Below are positions 17,457 to 26,121 of a stretch of 64,000 bases of DNA, piece after piece (position 1 is the first letter of the stretch; every line of letters starts with the position of its first letter). Both the position numbers and the translations under genes were made by a program. A model generated the notes under the pieces. It had not been told where the DNA came from. It worked only from the letters and a program-made list of their open reading frames with translations, and did no database searches. The stretch is from Spirochaetia bacterium UBA2205 (GTDB taxonomy: Bacteria; Spirochaetota; UBA4802; UB4802). The stretch is taken from contig DCUV01000060.1 of the NCBI GenBank assembly GCA_002328585.1, positions 62,001 to 126,000 of the forward strand, given 5' to 3'.

Positions 17457-19256
17457 CTACTCATCTTTATACATGGCATCTATGATGTCTTTGTATTTGT
17501 CAGCTATAGCTTTTCGTTTAATTTTTAGTGTTGGTGTAATTTCTCCTGATTCTACGGTAAACTCATGAGGGAGAAGCGTAAATCTCTTAATCTTTTCAAA
17601 TCGGGCTAATTCTTTTTGTGCTTCTTCTATTCTTTGTCTGTAAAATTCGATAATCTCAGGCTTCGATATGAGGTCCTCTCTGCTGGTAAAAGAGATGTTA
17701 TGTGTTTTTGCATATTCTTCTAATGCAATAAATGATGGAACAATAAGAGCTGTTACATATTTACGCTGATCACCAATAACAGCCATCTGCTCAATAAAAT
17801 GATCTGCACCAATAGTGCTTTCTATCATTTGTGGTGCGATATATTTACCTCCTGAAGTTTTCATAAGATCTTTAATACGTTCGGTAATCCTTAGTTCACC
17901 ATTTTCCTCAATATAGCCAGCATCTCCTGTTCTGAACCAGCCATCATGGGTAAATACTTCTGAAGTGGCTTGAGGTTTTTTATAATAACCTTTCATGACA
18001 TTTCCACCGCGAACAAGAATTTCTCCGTTATTTTCATCAATCTTCACTTCAACGTGAGGAAGGGGTTTCCCAACAGCACCAAATTTAAATTTGTATGGTT
18101 CATGGCAGGTAACAGTTGCAGTTGTTTCACTTAATCCATAGCCGTAGCAAATAAATATTCCGCATGCATAAAAAAATTCTTCGATATCCTGTGATAGTGG
18201 TGCACCAGCACATGGGAAAAATTTAATTCTACCACCAACCACTTCACGAATCTTTTTTAATACAAGTGTATCAGCAATAGCAAATTTAAAACGCAAAAAT
18301 GGCGGAATAAACTGTTGATCCTTTTTCTTGTTATTATGTTTTGCACCAACTGATACTGCCCAATTAAATAATTTTCGCTTCAATGGAGAGGCAGATTCAA
18401 GCTGGTTAAAGACTGTTGCATAAATCTTTTCATAAAATCGTGGAACGGCACACATGATTGTTGGTTTTACTTCCTGGATGCATTCAATAATCTTTCCAGG
18501 ATCTTCTAAATAGTTATTTGTCATGCCGGTTGCAAAGACATAGTATGTCCAGATACGTTCAAAGACATGGCTCAATGGCAAAAAGGCCAAAGAAACATCA
18601 TTGTCATTGGGATCAATCAATCGCAGGTCATGCTCACCTTTTTGAAATATTACATTGGAATGGGTTAGCATAACACCTTTTGGCTCACCAGTCGTACCTG
18701 ATGTATAAATTAAGGTTAGTAAATCGTCAATTTTCGCTTTTTGCATTCGTTCTGATAGAATAGTATCTTTATTTGATTGCTCACCAATTTTTAAAAAATC
18801 TTTAAAATACATTATTTTTTCAGATTTTTGTATTGGGACACTTTCTTTGAAGACAATTATTTTTTGTAAATGTTTGTTTTCAGGAAGTATTTGCATTATT
18901 TTTGAATATTGTTCAGCATCTCCGACAAATAGTACTTTGATCTCCGCATCGTTGATGATATATTCGGCCTGTTTGGCGGTATTGGTGGCATAAATAGGAA
19001 CAGGGATGCCACGGATACATAGTGATGCAATATCCGCTACTGTCCATAAGGGCATGTTTTGAGAAAAAATACCAACGGTTTCTTGCTCTCCGATTCCACA
19101 TTCCAGCAATGCTTTGCTTGTGTTACGCACTAAATCACCAAATTGATTCCATGATATTTCTTCCCATTTATCCTTTGGTTTATAACGCATAGCAACTCTA
19201 TCGCCGTATTTATTGACCTGATCTAAGAATACTTGAGAATAATGTGTGTAATTCAT
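17457..19256 (-). CDS. Long-chain acyl-CoA synthetase (AMP-forming)
   Basis: Activates fatty acids to acyl-CoA through an acyl-adenylate. 599 aa, standard for the bacterial FadD15/FACS group. Motifs: P-loop IYTSGTTGEPKGVMLTH near residue 180, GYGLSETTATVT near 380, and DGWFRTGDAGYI with the adenine-binding Asp near 440. The C-terminal lid has the TPTLKIKRKAI stretch with its catalytic Lys. The start is ATG 19256 with AAGGAGTAACAAT before it. It is a separate, minus-strand unit opposite the dienoyl-CoA reductase-like gene. A 20-bp near-palindrome lies 115 bp upstream. Confidence 0.95.
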   Translation of the reverse strand: MNYTHYSQVFLDQVNKYGDRVAMRYKPKDKWEEISWNQFGDLVRNTSKALLECGIGEQETVGIFSQNMPLWTVADIASLCIRGIPVPIYATNTAKQAEYIINDAEIKVLFVGDAEQYSKIMQILPENKHLQKIIVFKESVPIQKSEKIMYFKDFLKIGEQSNKDTILSERMQKAKIDDLLTLIYTSGTTGEPKGVMLTHSNVIFQKGEHDLRLIDPNDNDVSLAFLPLSHVFERIWTYYVFATGMTNNYLEDPGKIIECIQEVKPTIMCAVPRFYEKIYATVFNQLESASPLKRKLFNWAVSVGAKHNNKKKDQQFIPPFLRFKFAIADTLVLKKIREVVGGRIKFFPCAGAPLSQDIEEFFYACGIFICYGYGLSETTATVTCHEPYKFKFGAVGKPLPHVEVKIDENNGEILVRGGNVMKGYYKKPQATSEVFTHDGWFRTGDAGYIEENGELRITERIKDLMKTSGGKYIAPQMIESTIGADHFIEQMAVIGDQRKYVTALIVPSFIALEEYAKTHNISFTSREDLISKPEIIEFYRQRIEEAQKELARFEKIKRFTLLPHEFTVESGEITPTLKIKRKAIADKYKDIIDAMYKDE

Positions 19257-19692
19257 ATTGTTACTCCTTATATATATAAAGTTTTATAAAGCTTAATTTA
19301 TTATTGTTCATTCAGATTTTAACATATAAAATATTATGAAGTCAATAATTTTTTTTGGTTTTTTTTGAAAACTATCCTATATAGAATAGTATAAATAAAT
19401 GCTGCCTTTTTCAAGTGCTGAAAATATGAAAAGAATAGTTTTATAGATATATTTCGTCAATAAGCATATTGGACATTGATTGTTTAAAAATTTATCTAAA
19501 TCAATCATGTTATAAAAAATCAGTACGGATAAACATGCAATAATTAATAATACTATATTGTTTTTCTTGGTAAATGATAGATAGTAGCATGATTTATGCT
19601 AAATATATTTGGAATTTTTGTAATTAAGTAATTGACAGGGCATATTTTATTATGCATTGTATGCTGGAAAATGTTTATCATTGGAGAATGTT
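19257..19692. other. Intergenic region, 436 bp
   Basis: Very AT-rich spacer between divergent genes. Apart from a near-palindrome at 19371-19390 and a lone TTGACA at 19632 without a matching -10 box, I see nothing in it. Confidence 0.5.
19371..19390. promoter_or_regulatory. Near-palindrome upstream of the acyl-CoA synthetase
   Basis: ACTATCCTATATAGAATAGT reads the same on both strands apart from one mismatched pair. It is 115 bp upstream of the ligase start, a plausible operator position, but the AT-rich content makes chance symmetry easier. Confidence 0.35.
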
Positions 19693-20145
19693 GTGGGCTC
19701 ATTGCTTGATTTTACAGATATTAAATATATTAAATTTTTAAAATCCAGGAATAAATATAAGGCTATAGAAGAACTTGCAGGAGTTTTTAAAGGTACTGAT
19801 ATCTGTTCAGATATTAAAGCATTTGTTGCTGCACTAAAAGAACGCGAAGAGATAATGACTACCGGTATAGGATTTGGTATTGCAGTACCTCATGCCAAAC
19901 TGGAATCTATTCATAAAATAGCATTTGCTATTGGTATCTCTAAAAAAGGGATAGATTTTAATTCCATTGATGGAAGACCGGTACATATGGTGGTTCTGGT
20001 AGCAGCAGGTGAACGGCAACATAAAGATTATCTGAAATTATTATCAAAGATAATGTCATTGCTTAAAAATGATACTATTAGAGTGGAAATGATAAACGCT
20101 AAAAGTGCTAAAGAAATTATTAATATTTTAAGAAATGCAAAATAA
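19693..20145 (+). CDS. PTS EIIA (fructose/Ntr type) domain protein
   Basis: About 150 aa forming one EIIA type-2 domain: IKFLKSRNKYKAIEELAGVF at the front, GIAVPHAKL with the phosphorylatable His, then the VVLVAA...HKDYLKLLSKIMSLL region. It has no EIIB or EIIC partner here, so a regulatory (PtsN-like) role is more likely than sugar transport. Start: GTG 19693 with GGAG six bases before it; the frame opens further upstream only with TTG. It precedes a ClC channel gene by 28 bp, likely an operon. Confidence 0.82.
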   Translation: MGSLLDFTDIKYIKFLKSRNKYKAIEELAGVFKGTDICSDIKAFVAALKEREEIMTTGIGFGIAVPHAKLESIHKIAFAIGISKKGIDFNSIDGRPVHMVVLVAAGERQHKDYLKLLSKIMSLLKNDTIRVEMINAKSAKEIINILRNAK

Positions 20146-20173
20146 TGACAAACATATTTTATAAAGCCTCACG

Positions 20174-21931
20174 ATGAAGAAATTGCATAGTTTGCTCAAG
20201 AAGTATAAGTATCATGTTATAGTATTTTTTACTGCCCGTTATGATATACGTGAATATATATTACAGATAGTAATAGCGTTGTGCATAGGAGCTATTGCAG
20301 GTTTAGGGGCAATGGTATTCCATACACTTATTGAATGGATGCGTATTGCCATTAATCCAAAACATTTTGCGGATTATTTAGAAATTCCTTCAATTATAAT
20401 AGTTATTATTCCAGTCATTGGTGGTTTGATTACAATCGGGATGACAAAAATATTCCCAGGGCAGGCCAAAGAAAGTGGTGTAAAAAGTATCATACGATCT
20501 GTAATGCTTCAAAACGGACATATTCCAATTGTTACTACATTATTTCATCTGGTTGCTTCTGCTGTGACATTAGGCACAGGCGCCCCATTAGGTCCTGAAG
20601 GGCCATCAGCTAAAATTGGTGGAGGTTTGGGATCGTATATTTCAACTTTATTACGATTAAATAGCAGGAAAAAAATAACATACACTGTAGCAGGTGCAGG
20701 CGCTGCTATTTCAGCAATATTTAATGCTCCCATTGCTGGAGTTTTTTTTGGGATTGAGGTTATATTGCTCAATGATCTGAAAAATGAATCCTTGAGTGCG
20801 CTGGTGATAGCTTCGGTAGCATCTGATATGATTTCAAAAACATACCTGGGGAATAATTCATTATTACAGATACCTGTATTTCATATAGACATTACTGAAT
20901 TCCCATATTTTCTATTACTGGCGATAGTATGTGGTATTATATCGTTGCTATTCATGGGACTATCTCATAATATTAAGAAGTTGTATAAAAAGATAAAAGG
21001 TGATGATGTCATTGTTCTGTTATTGCCGGTATCACTTCTGTTTGCTTTTGTTGTGTTTATATATAATGATTTATTTGGTATTGGGTATGCATTAATTAAT
21101 AAAGTGCTTAGTAATCACTTCCCAATTAATGTGCTTATAATGCTATTAGTATTGAAACTATTATTTGTTGCATTATATATCCAAACAGGGGCTTATGGTG
21201 GATTGTTTGCACCATCGTTAGTAATAGGTGTGTTAGTTGGGTTTCTATTTGCGTCATTTTTTTCATATTTAGGGGTAAAACTTGATCCTGCAGGCTATGC
21301 AATAATTGGTATGGGAGGTATTTTAGCAGGATTAAATTCAATCCCTATCACTGCTATCTTGATGGTATTTGAGTTGACCAATGACTATCGCATTATCCTT
21401 CCAATTATGCTGGCTTCTGTAATTTCACATTTAACAGTTACATTTTATAATAAAGGCACAGTCTATGAATTGGAGCTTTTAGAGGATGGACTGGATGTTA
21501 GCAGAAGCCGTATTAATATACTTGAATCAATACAGGTGCTATCGATTTTGAAAAAAGACTTCCAGACTATAAATGCAAGAACACCCTTGAATCAAACATT
21601 GGATAAGCTTTTAGATAGCGATTCAGGACTCATTGTCATTGATGACAACAATGAATATGTTGGCATTGTATCAATAAATGAGGTACGTCAGGCGTTGCTA
21701 TCAAGTAATATTGTGGAATTATTAATATGCCAGGATATAGTAATCCATGTTGAGTCACTTCAGAAAATAGATTCCGCAGCGGAAGCATTAAAAAAGATGG
21801 ATAAACATGGTATAGATTTTCTTGCGGTGGTTGAGAAAAACAAGGTTGTTGGAATGGTACAGCATAGGGATATAATTAGCATTTACAATAAACTTGTGAT
21901 GCAGTTAGAAGAAAAAGCTATGGCTATGTAG
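20174..21931 (+). CDS. ClC-family chloride channel or H+/Cl- exchanger with CBS pair
   Basis: 585 aa: about ten or more membrane helices (residues 30-430) followed by two CBS domains (about 455-580, with LIVIDDNNEYVGIVSINEV and FLAVVEKNKVVGMVQHRDII). ClC signatures: GTGAPLGPEGP with the gating Glu, GAGAAISAIFNAPIAGVFFGIE and GAYGGLFAPSLVIGV. Whether it is a channel or an exchanger is open. C-terminal CBS pairs usually bind nucleotides and gate the pore. The EIIA-type protein just upstream could phosphorelay-regulate it, which is an inference from adjacency. Confidence 0.93.
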   Translation: MKKLHSLLKKYKYHVIVFFTARYDIREYILQIVIALCIGAIAGLGAMVFHTLIEWMRIAINPKHFADYLEIPSIIIVIIPVIGGLITIGMTKIFPGQAKESGVKSIIRSVMLQNGHIPIVTTLFHLVASAVTLGTGAPLGPEGPSAKIGGGLGSYISTLLRLNSRKKITYTVAGAGAAISAIFNAPIAGVFFGIEVILLNDLKNESLSALVIASVASDMISKTYLGNNSLLQIPVFHIDITEFPYFLLLAIVCGIISLLFMGLSHNIKKLYKKIKGDDVIVLLLPVSLLFAFVVFIYNDLFGIGYALINKVLSNHFPINVLIMLLVLKLLFVALYIQTGAYGGLFAPSLVIGVLVGFLFASFFSYLGVKLDPAGYAIIGMGGILAGLNSIPITAILMVFELTNDYRIILPIMLASVISHLTVTFYNKGTVYELELLEDGLDVSRSRINILESIQVLSILKKDFQTINARTPLNQTLDKLLDSDSGLIVIDDNNEYVGIVSINEVRQALLSSNIVELLICQDIVIHVESLQKIDSAAEALKKMDKHGIDFLAVVEKNKVVGMVQHRDIISIYNKLVMQLEEKAMAM

Positions 21932-21978
21932 GTTTTTCAATAAATAGTGCTTATGATTCATATCATGGTACAAAATAC

Positions 21979-22006
21979 TTGACGCTTGCAGTCATTTTTG
22001 TACACT
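21979..22006 (+). promoter_or_regulatory. Candidate sigma70 promoter
   Basis: TTGACG at 21979-21984, 16-base spacer, TACACT at 22001-22006. If used for leuS it would give a leader of about 430 nt made largely of repeat sequence. Confidence 0.45.
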
Positions 22007-22239
22007 GATACAGTACATTTACAAAATTTGTTTTTTGGGAGTTTTTCATAGCCCCATGGTAACTGTCCATGGTTTGGCAAGCTCACCAACTAAGGTTTTG
22101 AGTTGTACGCAGTACAGAATGAAACAAAATCGGTTCCAAAATAATTTTTTTAATGGTGGAGCAGCATTTCTCATATAAGAAAATGGTGAAGAAGATTAAG
22201 CACTATAACAATAATAATATTTTTTTTGAGGAGTTATCC

Positions 22240-22436
22240 ATAGCCCGTCCAGGGCAACCAATAAAGGATGAAAATAGTTGGCGACAGCCATCCTGAATAA
22301 CCCCTTGAAGTGGTTTCAGGATATCATTTAATTGTTTGGATTCTGGAGCAGGTCTGGAATGACAAAGGTGGCAAGAGTAGATTTCGGGTTACGCCCGGAA
22401 TGACAGTAGTGCATATTTCTATTTTCGGAGGACTTA
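22240..22436 (+). repeat. Dispersed repeat, copy 2, ending in the leuS ribosome site
   Basis: Contains ATCCTGAATAA...TTCAGGAT (8-bp arms, 22290-22323), GGATTCTGGAGCAGGTCTGG AATGACAAA.GTGGCA, CCGGAATGACAGTAGTGCAT and the end TCTATTTTCGGAGG (22418-22431). Copy 3 upstream of the NrdD radical ORF has the same blocks in the same order. The final GGAGG is spaced 9 bases from the leuS ATG. Confidence 0.75.
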
Positions 22437-22440
22437 AACA

Positions 22441-24906
22441 ATGTCAGAAGCTGAATATAATCCAAAAAAGATTGAAAAGAAGTGGCATGAACGATGGGAT
22501 GAATCATTTATATTTCAATCGAAAAAAGATACTGACAGGAATAAGTATTATATATTAGAAATGTTTCCCTATCCTTCAGGGAGAATACATATGGGTCATG
22601 TTCGAAACTACTCTATTGGGGATGTTGTTGCACGATATAAACGTATGCAGGGATTTAATGTATTTCATCCTATGGGTTGGGATGCTTTTGGTCTGCCCGC
22701 TGAAAATGCAGCTATCAAACATGGCATACCCCCTAAAAAATGGACCGACGATAACATTGATTATATGAAGAAACAGTTTAAAATGTTAGGTTATTCGTAT
22801 GATTGGAACAGAGAAATTGCCACTCATACTCCAGAATATTATAAATGGAATCAATATATATTTATTAAGATGTATGAGAAGGGACTTGCCTATAAGCGTA
22901 AAGCTCCGGTCAACTGGTGTCCTACTTGCAATACGGTTCTGGCAAATGAACAGGTTGAAAATGGAGTGTGCTGGAGATGTGAAACACAGGTTACACAGCG
23001 TGAGTTAGAGCAATGGTTTTTTAAGATTACTGATTATGCTGAAGATCTATTAGCGGGACATGAAATATTAAAAGAAGGTTGGCCTGAGCGTGTAATAGTT
23101 ATGCAACACAACTGGATAGGGCGTTCTACTGGACTTATTGTCAATTTCAAGGTAGCTGATACTGGTGAAGATTTTCCAATTTTTACCACACGCCCGGATA
23201 CCATCTATGGTGTTACCTTTATGGTGATAGCTCCCGAGCATCCATTCCTTGAAAGGGTAAAAGATCAGAAGGTAAAAGATTTTATAAGGCAGATTAAAGC
23301 ACAATCACTTATTGAACGCCTTTCAGAGGAAAAAGAAAAAGAAGGTATCGATACCGGTATTAAAATCATTAATCCTTTTAATGGTGATATTGTGCCTCTG
23401 TATGTTGGTAATTTTGTTCTTATGGAATATGGAACAGGTGCGATTATGGCAGTACCTGCTCATGATACTCGTGACTTTGCCTTTGCTAAAAAATATACCA
23501 TCCCTATTAAGGTTGTAATAGATAATCCTCAACATCCTGTTGATAGCAACACGATGAAAGATGCTTATATAGATGATGGAATATGTGTTAATTCGGGACC
23601 ATTTACAGGTTTGCATAATAGAGATGCCATCGAAGCAATAGCCGATTATGCAGAAAAAGAAGGCATAGGAAAAAGGAAAATAAATTACAGGTTAAAGGAT
23701 TGGCTCATTTCACGGCAGCGATACTGGGGATGTCCTATCCCCATTGTATATTGTGATAAGTGTGGTGCTCATCCCGTTGACTATAAGGATTTACCTGTTA
23801 TTTTGCCGGTAGATGTTGACTTCCACGGAGATTCTCGTTCACCGCTTACCATGATGCCTGAATTTTATAATGCTACATGCCCAGTTTGTGGTGGAAGTGC
23901 TCAACGCGAAACGGATACTATGGACACATTTGTGGATTCATCATGGTATTTTGCTAAGTTTACTTCGCCACATTCTACAGAGATATTTGATTTTGATGAG
24001 GTAAATTATTGGACACCTGTTGATCAGTACATTGGCGGGATTGAACATGCATGTATGCATCTTCTGTATGCACGATTCTTTACCATGGTTTTGAATGATT
24101 TAGGATTACTACAGTATCGCGAACCATTTACACGGTTGTTGACGCAGGGGATGGTCATTAAAGATGGCGCCAAGATGAGTAAATCAAAGGGGAATGTTGT
24201 CGACCCGGATGATATTATCGATAAATATGGTGCTGATACAGTGCGTTTGTTCATGCTTTTTGCTGCTCCACCCGATAAAGATCTGGACTGGTCAGATAAA
24301 GGAGTGGATGGGTGCTATAGATTTGTTAATAGAGTGTGGCGTATAATACAGAAGTATAGTGATTGTTATACCACATATAATTTTGATACTATTGTGTTAG
24401 ATAGTTCTCTGAAAAACTTAAGGAATGAAATCCACAGAACAGTTAAAGCTGTTACTCATGATATTGAAGATAGAATGCAATTTAATACAGCTATCGCACG
24501 AATGATGGAACTTGTCAATGCACTCTATCTGGCAGATGAAACTCTGATACAAACTGACAGGGGCAAAATGGTTGTATCCGAACTTTTTGACAAGCTTTTA
24601 CCCATGTTAGGACCATTTATACCCCATGTTGCGGAGGAGTTATGGGAGCTATTAGGGCATAAGGATTTTATCGTCAATGCAGCATGGCCAGACTATATTG
24701 AAGAATTAACTACGAAAGAAGAGATAGAATTAGTTTTTCAAATTAATGGGAAGATACGGTCAAAGTGTAATGTAGCTGCAAACATAACAAGAGAAGCAAT
24801 GGAAAATGCCGCGCTGGAAGATGATAGAATAAAAGAAATGATTGCAGGGAAAACTGTTAAAAAGGTTATAGTAGTTCCTGGTAAACTGGTAAATATTGTT
24901 ATATAA
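22441..24906 (+). CDS. leuS: Leucyl-tRNA synthetase
   Basis: Charges tRNA-Leu. 821 aa, class I synthetase. Seen: the start region YNPKKIEKKWHERWDE, PYPSGRIHMGHVRNYS (HIGH-type), the zinc-finger segment CPTCNTVLANEQV...CWRC, the editing domain (TTRPDTIYGVTFMVIAPEHP, and GTGAIMAVPAHDTRDFAFA), a second Cys set CDKCG...CPVCG, then KMSKSKGNVVDP near residue 578 and the C-terminal anticodon and tRNA-binding domains. The SD (CGGAGG) is provided by a dispersed repeat, an unusual arrangement for an essential gene. Confidence 0.98.
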   Translation: MSEAEYNPKKIEKKWHERWDESFIFQSKKDTDRNKYYILEMFPYPSGRIHMGHVRNYSIGDVVARYKRMQGFNVFHPMGWDAFGLPAENAAIKHGIPPKKWTDDNIDYMKKQFKMLGYSYDWNREIATHTPEYYKWNQYIFIKMYEKGLAYKRKAPVNWCPTCNTVLANEQVENGVCWRCETQVTQRELEQWFFKITDYAEDLLAGHEILKEGWPERVIVMQHNWIGRSTGLIVNFKVADTGEDFPIFTTRPDTIYGVTFMVIAPEHPFLERVKDQKVKDFIRQIKAQSLIERLSEEKEKEGIDTGIKIINPFNGDIVPLYVGNFVLMEYGTGAIMAVPAHDTRDFAFAKKYTIPIKVVIDNPQHPVDSNTMKDAYIDDGICVNSGPFTGLHNRDAIEAIADYAEKEGIGKRKINYRLKDWLISRQRYWGCPIPIVYCDKCGAHPVDYKDLPVILPVDVDFHGDSRSPLTMMPEFYNATCPVCGGSAQRETDTMDTFVDSSWYFAKFTSPHSTEIFDFDEVNYWTPVDQYIGGIEHACMHLLYARFFTMVLNDLGLLQYREPFTRLLTQGMVIKDGAKMSKSKGNVVDPDDIIDKYGADTVRLFMLFAAPPDKDLDWSDKGVDGCYRFVNRVWRIIQKYSDCYTTYNFDTIVLDSSLKNLRNEIHRTVKAVTHDIEDRMQFNTAIARMMELVNALYLADETLIQTDRGKMVVSELFDKLLPMLGPFIPHVAEELWELLGHKDFIVNAAWPDYIEELTTKEEIELVFQINGKIRSKCNVAANITREAMENAALEDDRIKEMIAGKTVKKVIVVPGKLVNIVI

Positions 24907-24913
24907 GTCAGAT

Positions 24914-25303
24914 TTATTGTAAAAAAAAAGCTACTGCACAAACTATTCCAACAATTATCTGGAATAGTGCATCGATAATAAGTGCAAGACGGCTGCCTTC
25001 ATGTCCTAATTCATCAAGACCTTCAAGGAAAAGTTTTTTAACCTTTTCCGGATATATTAATATAAATGGTCCGGTGAATACTATAATTAATCCAATAATG
25101 AAAAGAGGTATTGAAAGTGAATTGGACGATGGTATTTGTGTAAGTGGAAATCCTGCTATAATAAGTATGATACCATGGATAAAATATAACTTGCTTGAAG
25201 TCCATCTAATCCATAATGACATCATAACTTTTGGGATAATAATTTCCAATAATCCTATACTAAATGCAACACAACCAAATGTTAAAATATAATACATTAA
25301 CAT
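24914..25303 (-). CDS. Small integral membrane protein, unknown
   Basis: 129 aa with about four hydrophobic segments (YYILTFGCVAFSIGLLEIIIP, LYFIHGIILIIAGFPL, SIPLFIIGLIIVFTGPFILIY, LIIDALFQIIVGIVCAVAFFL). AAGGATAGACT precedes the ATG. I do not recognise a family; a DUF2065-like small membrane protein is one possibility. It converges on leuS with only 7 bp between the stops and is not in an obvious operon. Confidence 0.6.
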   Translation of the reverse strand: MLMYYILTFGCVAFSIGLLEIIIPKVMMSLWIRWTSSKLYFIHGIILIIAGFPLTQIPSSNSLSIPLFIIGLIIVFTGPFILIYPEKVKKLFLEGLDELGHEGSRLALIIDALFQIIVGIVCAVAFFLQ

Positions 25304-25390
25304 AGTCTATCCTTGATAAATACAATATATTAGATTAGGAGGATTTACATTAGGAAATCATAAATATGTCAAGAAATTTGGGAAATTAAT

Positions 25391-25429
25391 AAACCATAAG
25401 AGGCTTAAAAGCTCCTCTTATGGTTTTTT
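25391..25429 (-). terminator. Rho-independent terminator-like hairpin
   Basis: AAACCATAAGAGG / CCTCTTATGGTTT, a 13-bp perfect stem with a 10-base loop, just past the stop of the minus-strand START-domain gene. Its plus strand has a longer T-run (TTTTTTA), so it may stop transcription in either direction. Confidence 0.8.
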
Positions 25430-25435
25430 ACTGTA

Positions 25436-26077
25436 TCAGTCATTTTTATCTATAATTTTTTTTGAATATTTATATACGCCTTTCAGTGTTTTTAACGGTT
25501 GATCCTTTGCAGAAATATTTACTATCCATGCTGGAAGTGAGCCGCCTAATTCTGGATGTACCTGATATATCACTTCAACGTGGTTTTCATCTTTTTTGAT
25601 TATATCCCATCGTCCCTTTAAGGAAGTCATTCTGACATAGCCACTGTCCTTTTTATATTCACTTGCATTAATAGATGTCATAGTTACCCATGCTGTTCCT
25701 TTATTTTCATCCCAGCCAGATTCAACCTTAACTACTACATCACGATCTTTTACAACAGGAAGGTCCAGTACAAAGTACATGTCTAAATCCTGTGGATTCC
25801 GTACAGTGATTGCATATAAAGCATCGCACATGCCATACCATTTATGATAATTTGTATAATCCTGAATCACTTTTAATGCAACATCAAATGGTATGTCGGC
25901 ATAGCTCACTCCTTTAAATTCTTTATAGATAGAACCTGGTAATTCTCGTGTATAAATTTTGAGTACGGCATTGTCCTCTTTTCCTTCGTATATCAATTTC
26001 CATTGCTGTTGACCAAAAACAAAAACTGTTACAGTGATACATATAAATGTAAGTAGAAAGGTAAATGATTTTTTCAT
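25436..26077 (-). CDS. Secreted START/SRPBCC lipid-binding domain protein
   Basis: 213 aa with a signal peptide (MKKSFTFLLTFICITVTVFVFGQ) and one START-like domain: GVSYADIPFDVALKVIQDYTNYHKWYG, LDMYFVLDLPVVKDRDVVV, GYVRMTSLKGRWDI and VIYQVHPELGGSLPAWIVN are typical strand-helix segments. Such domains hold lipids or other hydrophobic ligands in a pocket. The position next to thiolase and acyl-CoA ligases suggests periplasmic handling of lipids; this is inference. GGAGGTTTGCC precedes the ATG, and the gene ends at a strong hairpin. Confidence 0.82.
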   Translation of the reverse strand: MKKSFTFLLTFICITVTVFVFGQQQWKLIYEGKEDNAVLKIYTRELPGSIYKEFKGVSYADIPFDVALKVIQDYTNYHKWYGMCDALYAITVRNPQDLDMYFVLDLPVVKDRDVVVKVESGWDENKGTAWVTMTSINASEYKKDSGYVRMTSLKGRWDIIKKDENHVEVIYQVHPELGGSLPAWIVNISAKDQPLKTLKGVYKYSKKIIDKND

Positions 26078-26121
26078 GGCAAACCTCCATGGTTTAGTAT
26101 ATTTTTGAAATACTATTATAA

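Larger units (their letters stand above)
21932..22440. other. Intergenic region upstream of leuS, 509 bp
   Basis: No gene seen. It holds a promoter candidate, two copies of a short direct repeat (TTTTTTG.GGAGTT..TCATAGCCC-like, at 22022-22045 and 22221-22246) and the dispersed repeat that runs into the leuS ribosome site. No T-box core sequence is visible. Confidence 0.6.

Noticed and set aside
19632..19665. TTGACA as promoter of the EIIA-type gene
   Set aside because: No acceptable -10 box at 16-18 bases; nearest AT-rich words are at wrong spacing.
21932..22440. T-box riboswitch before leuS
   Set aside because: No T-box core (AGGGTGGTACCGCG-like) or matching terminator is present; the leader is explained by repeats.
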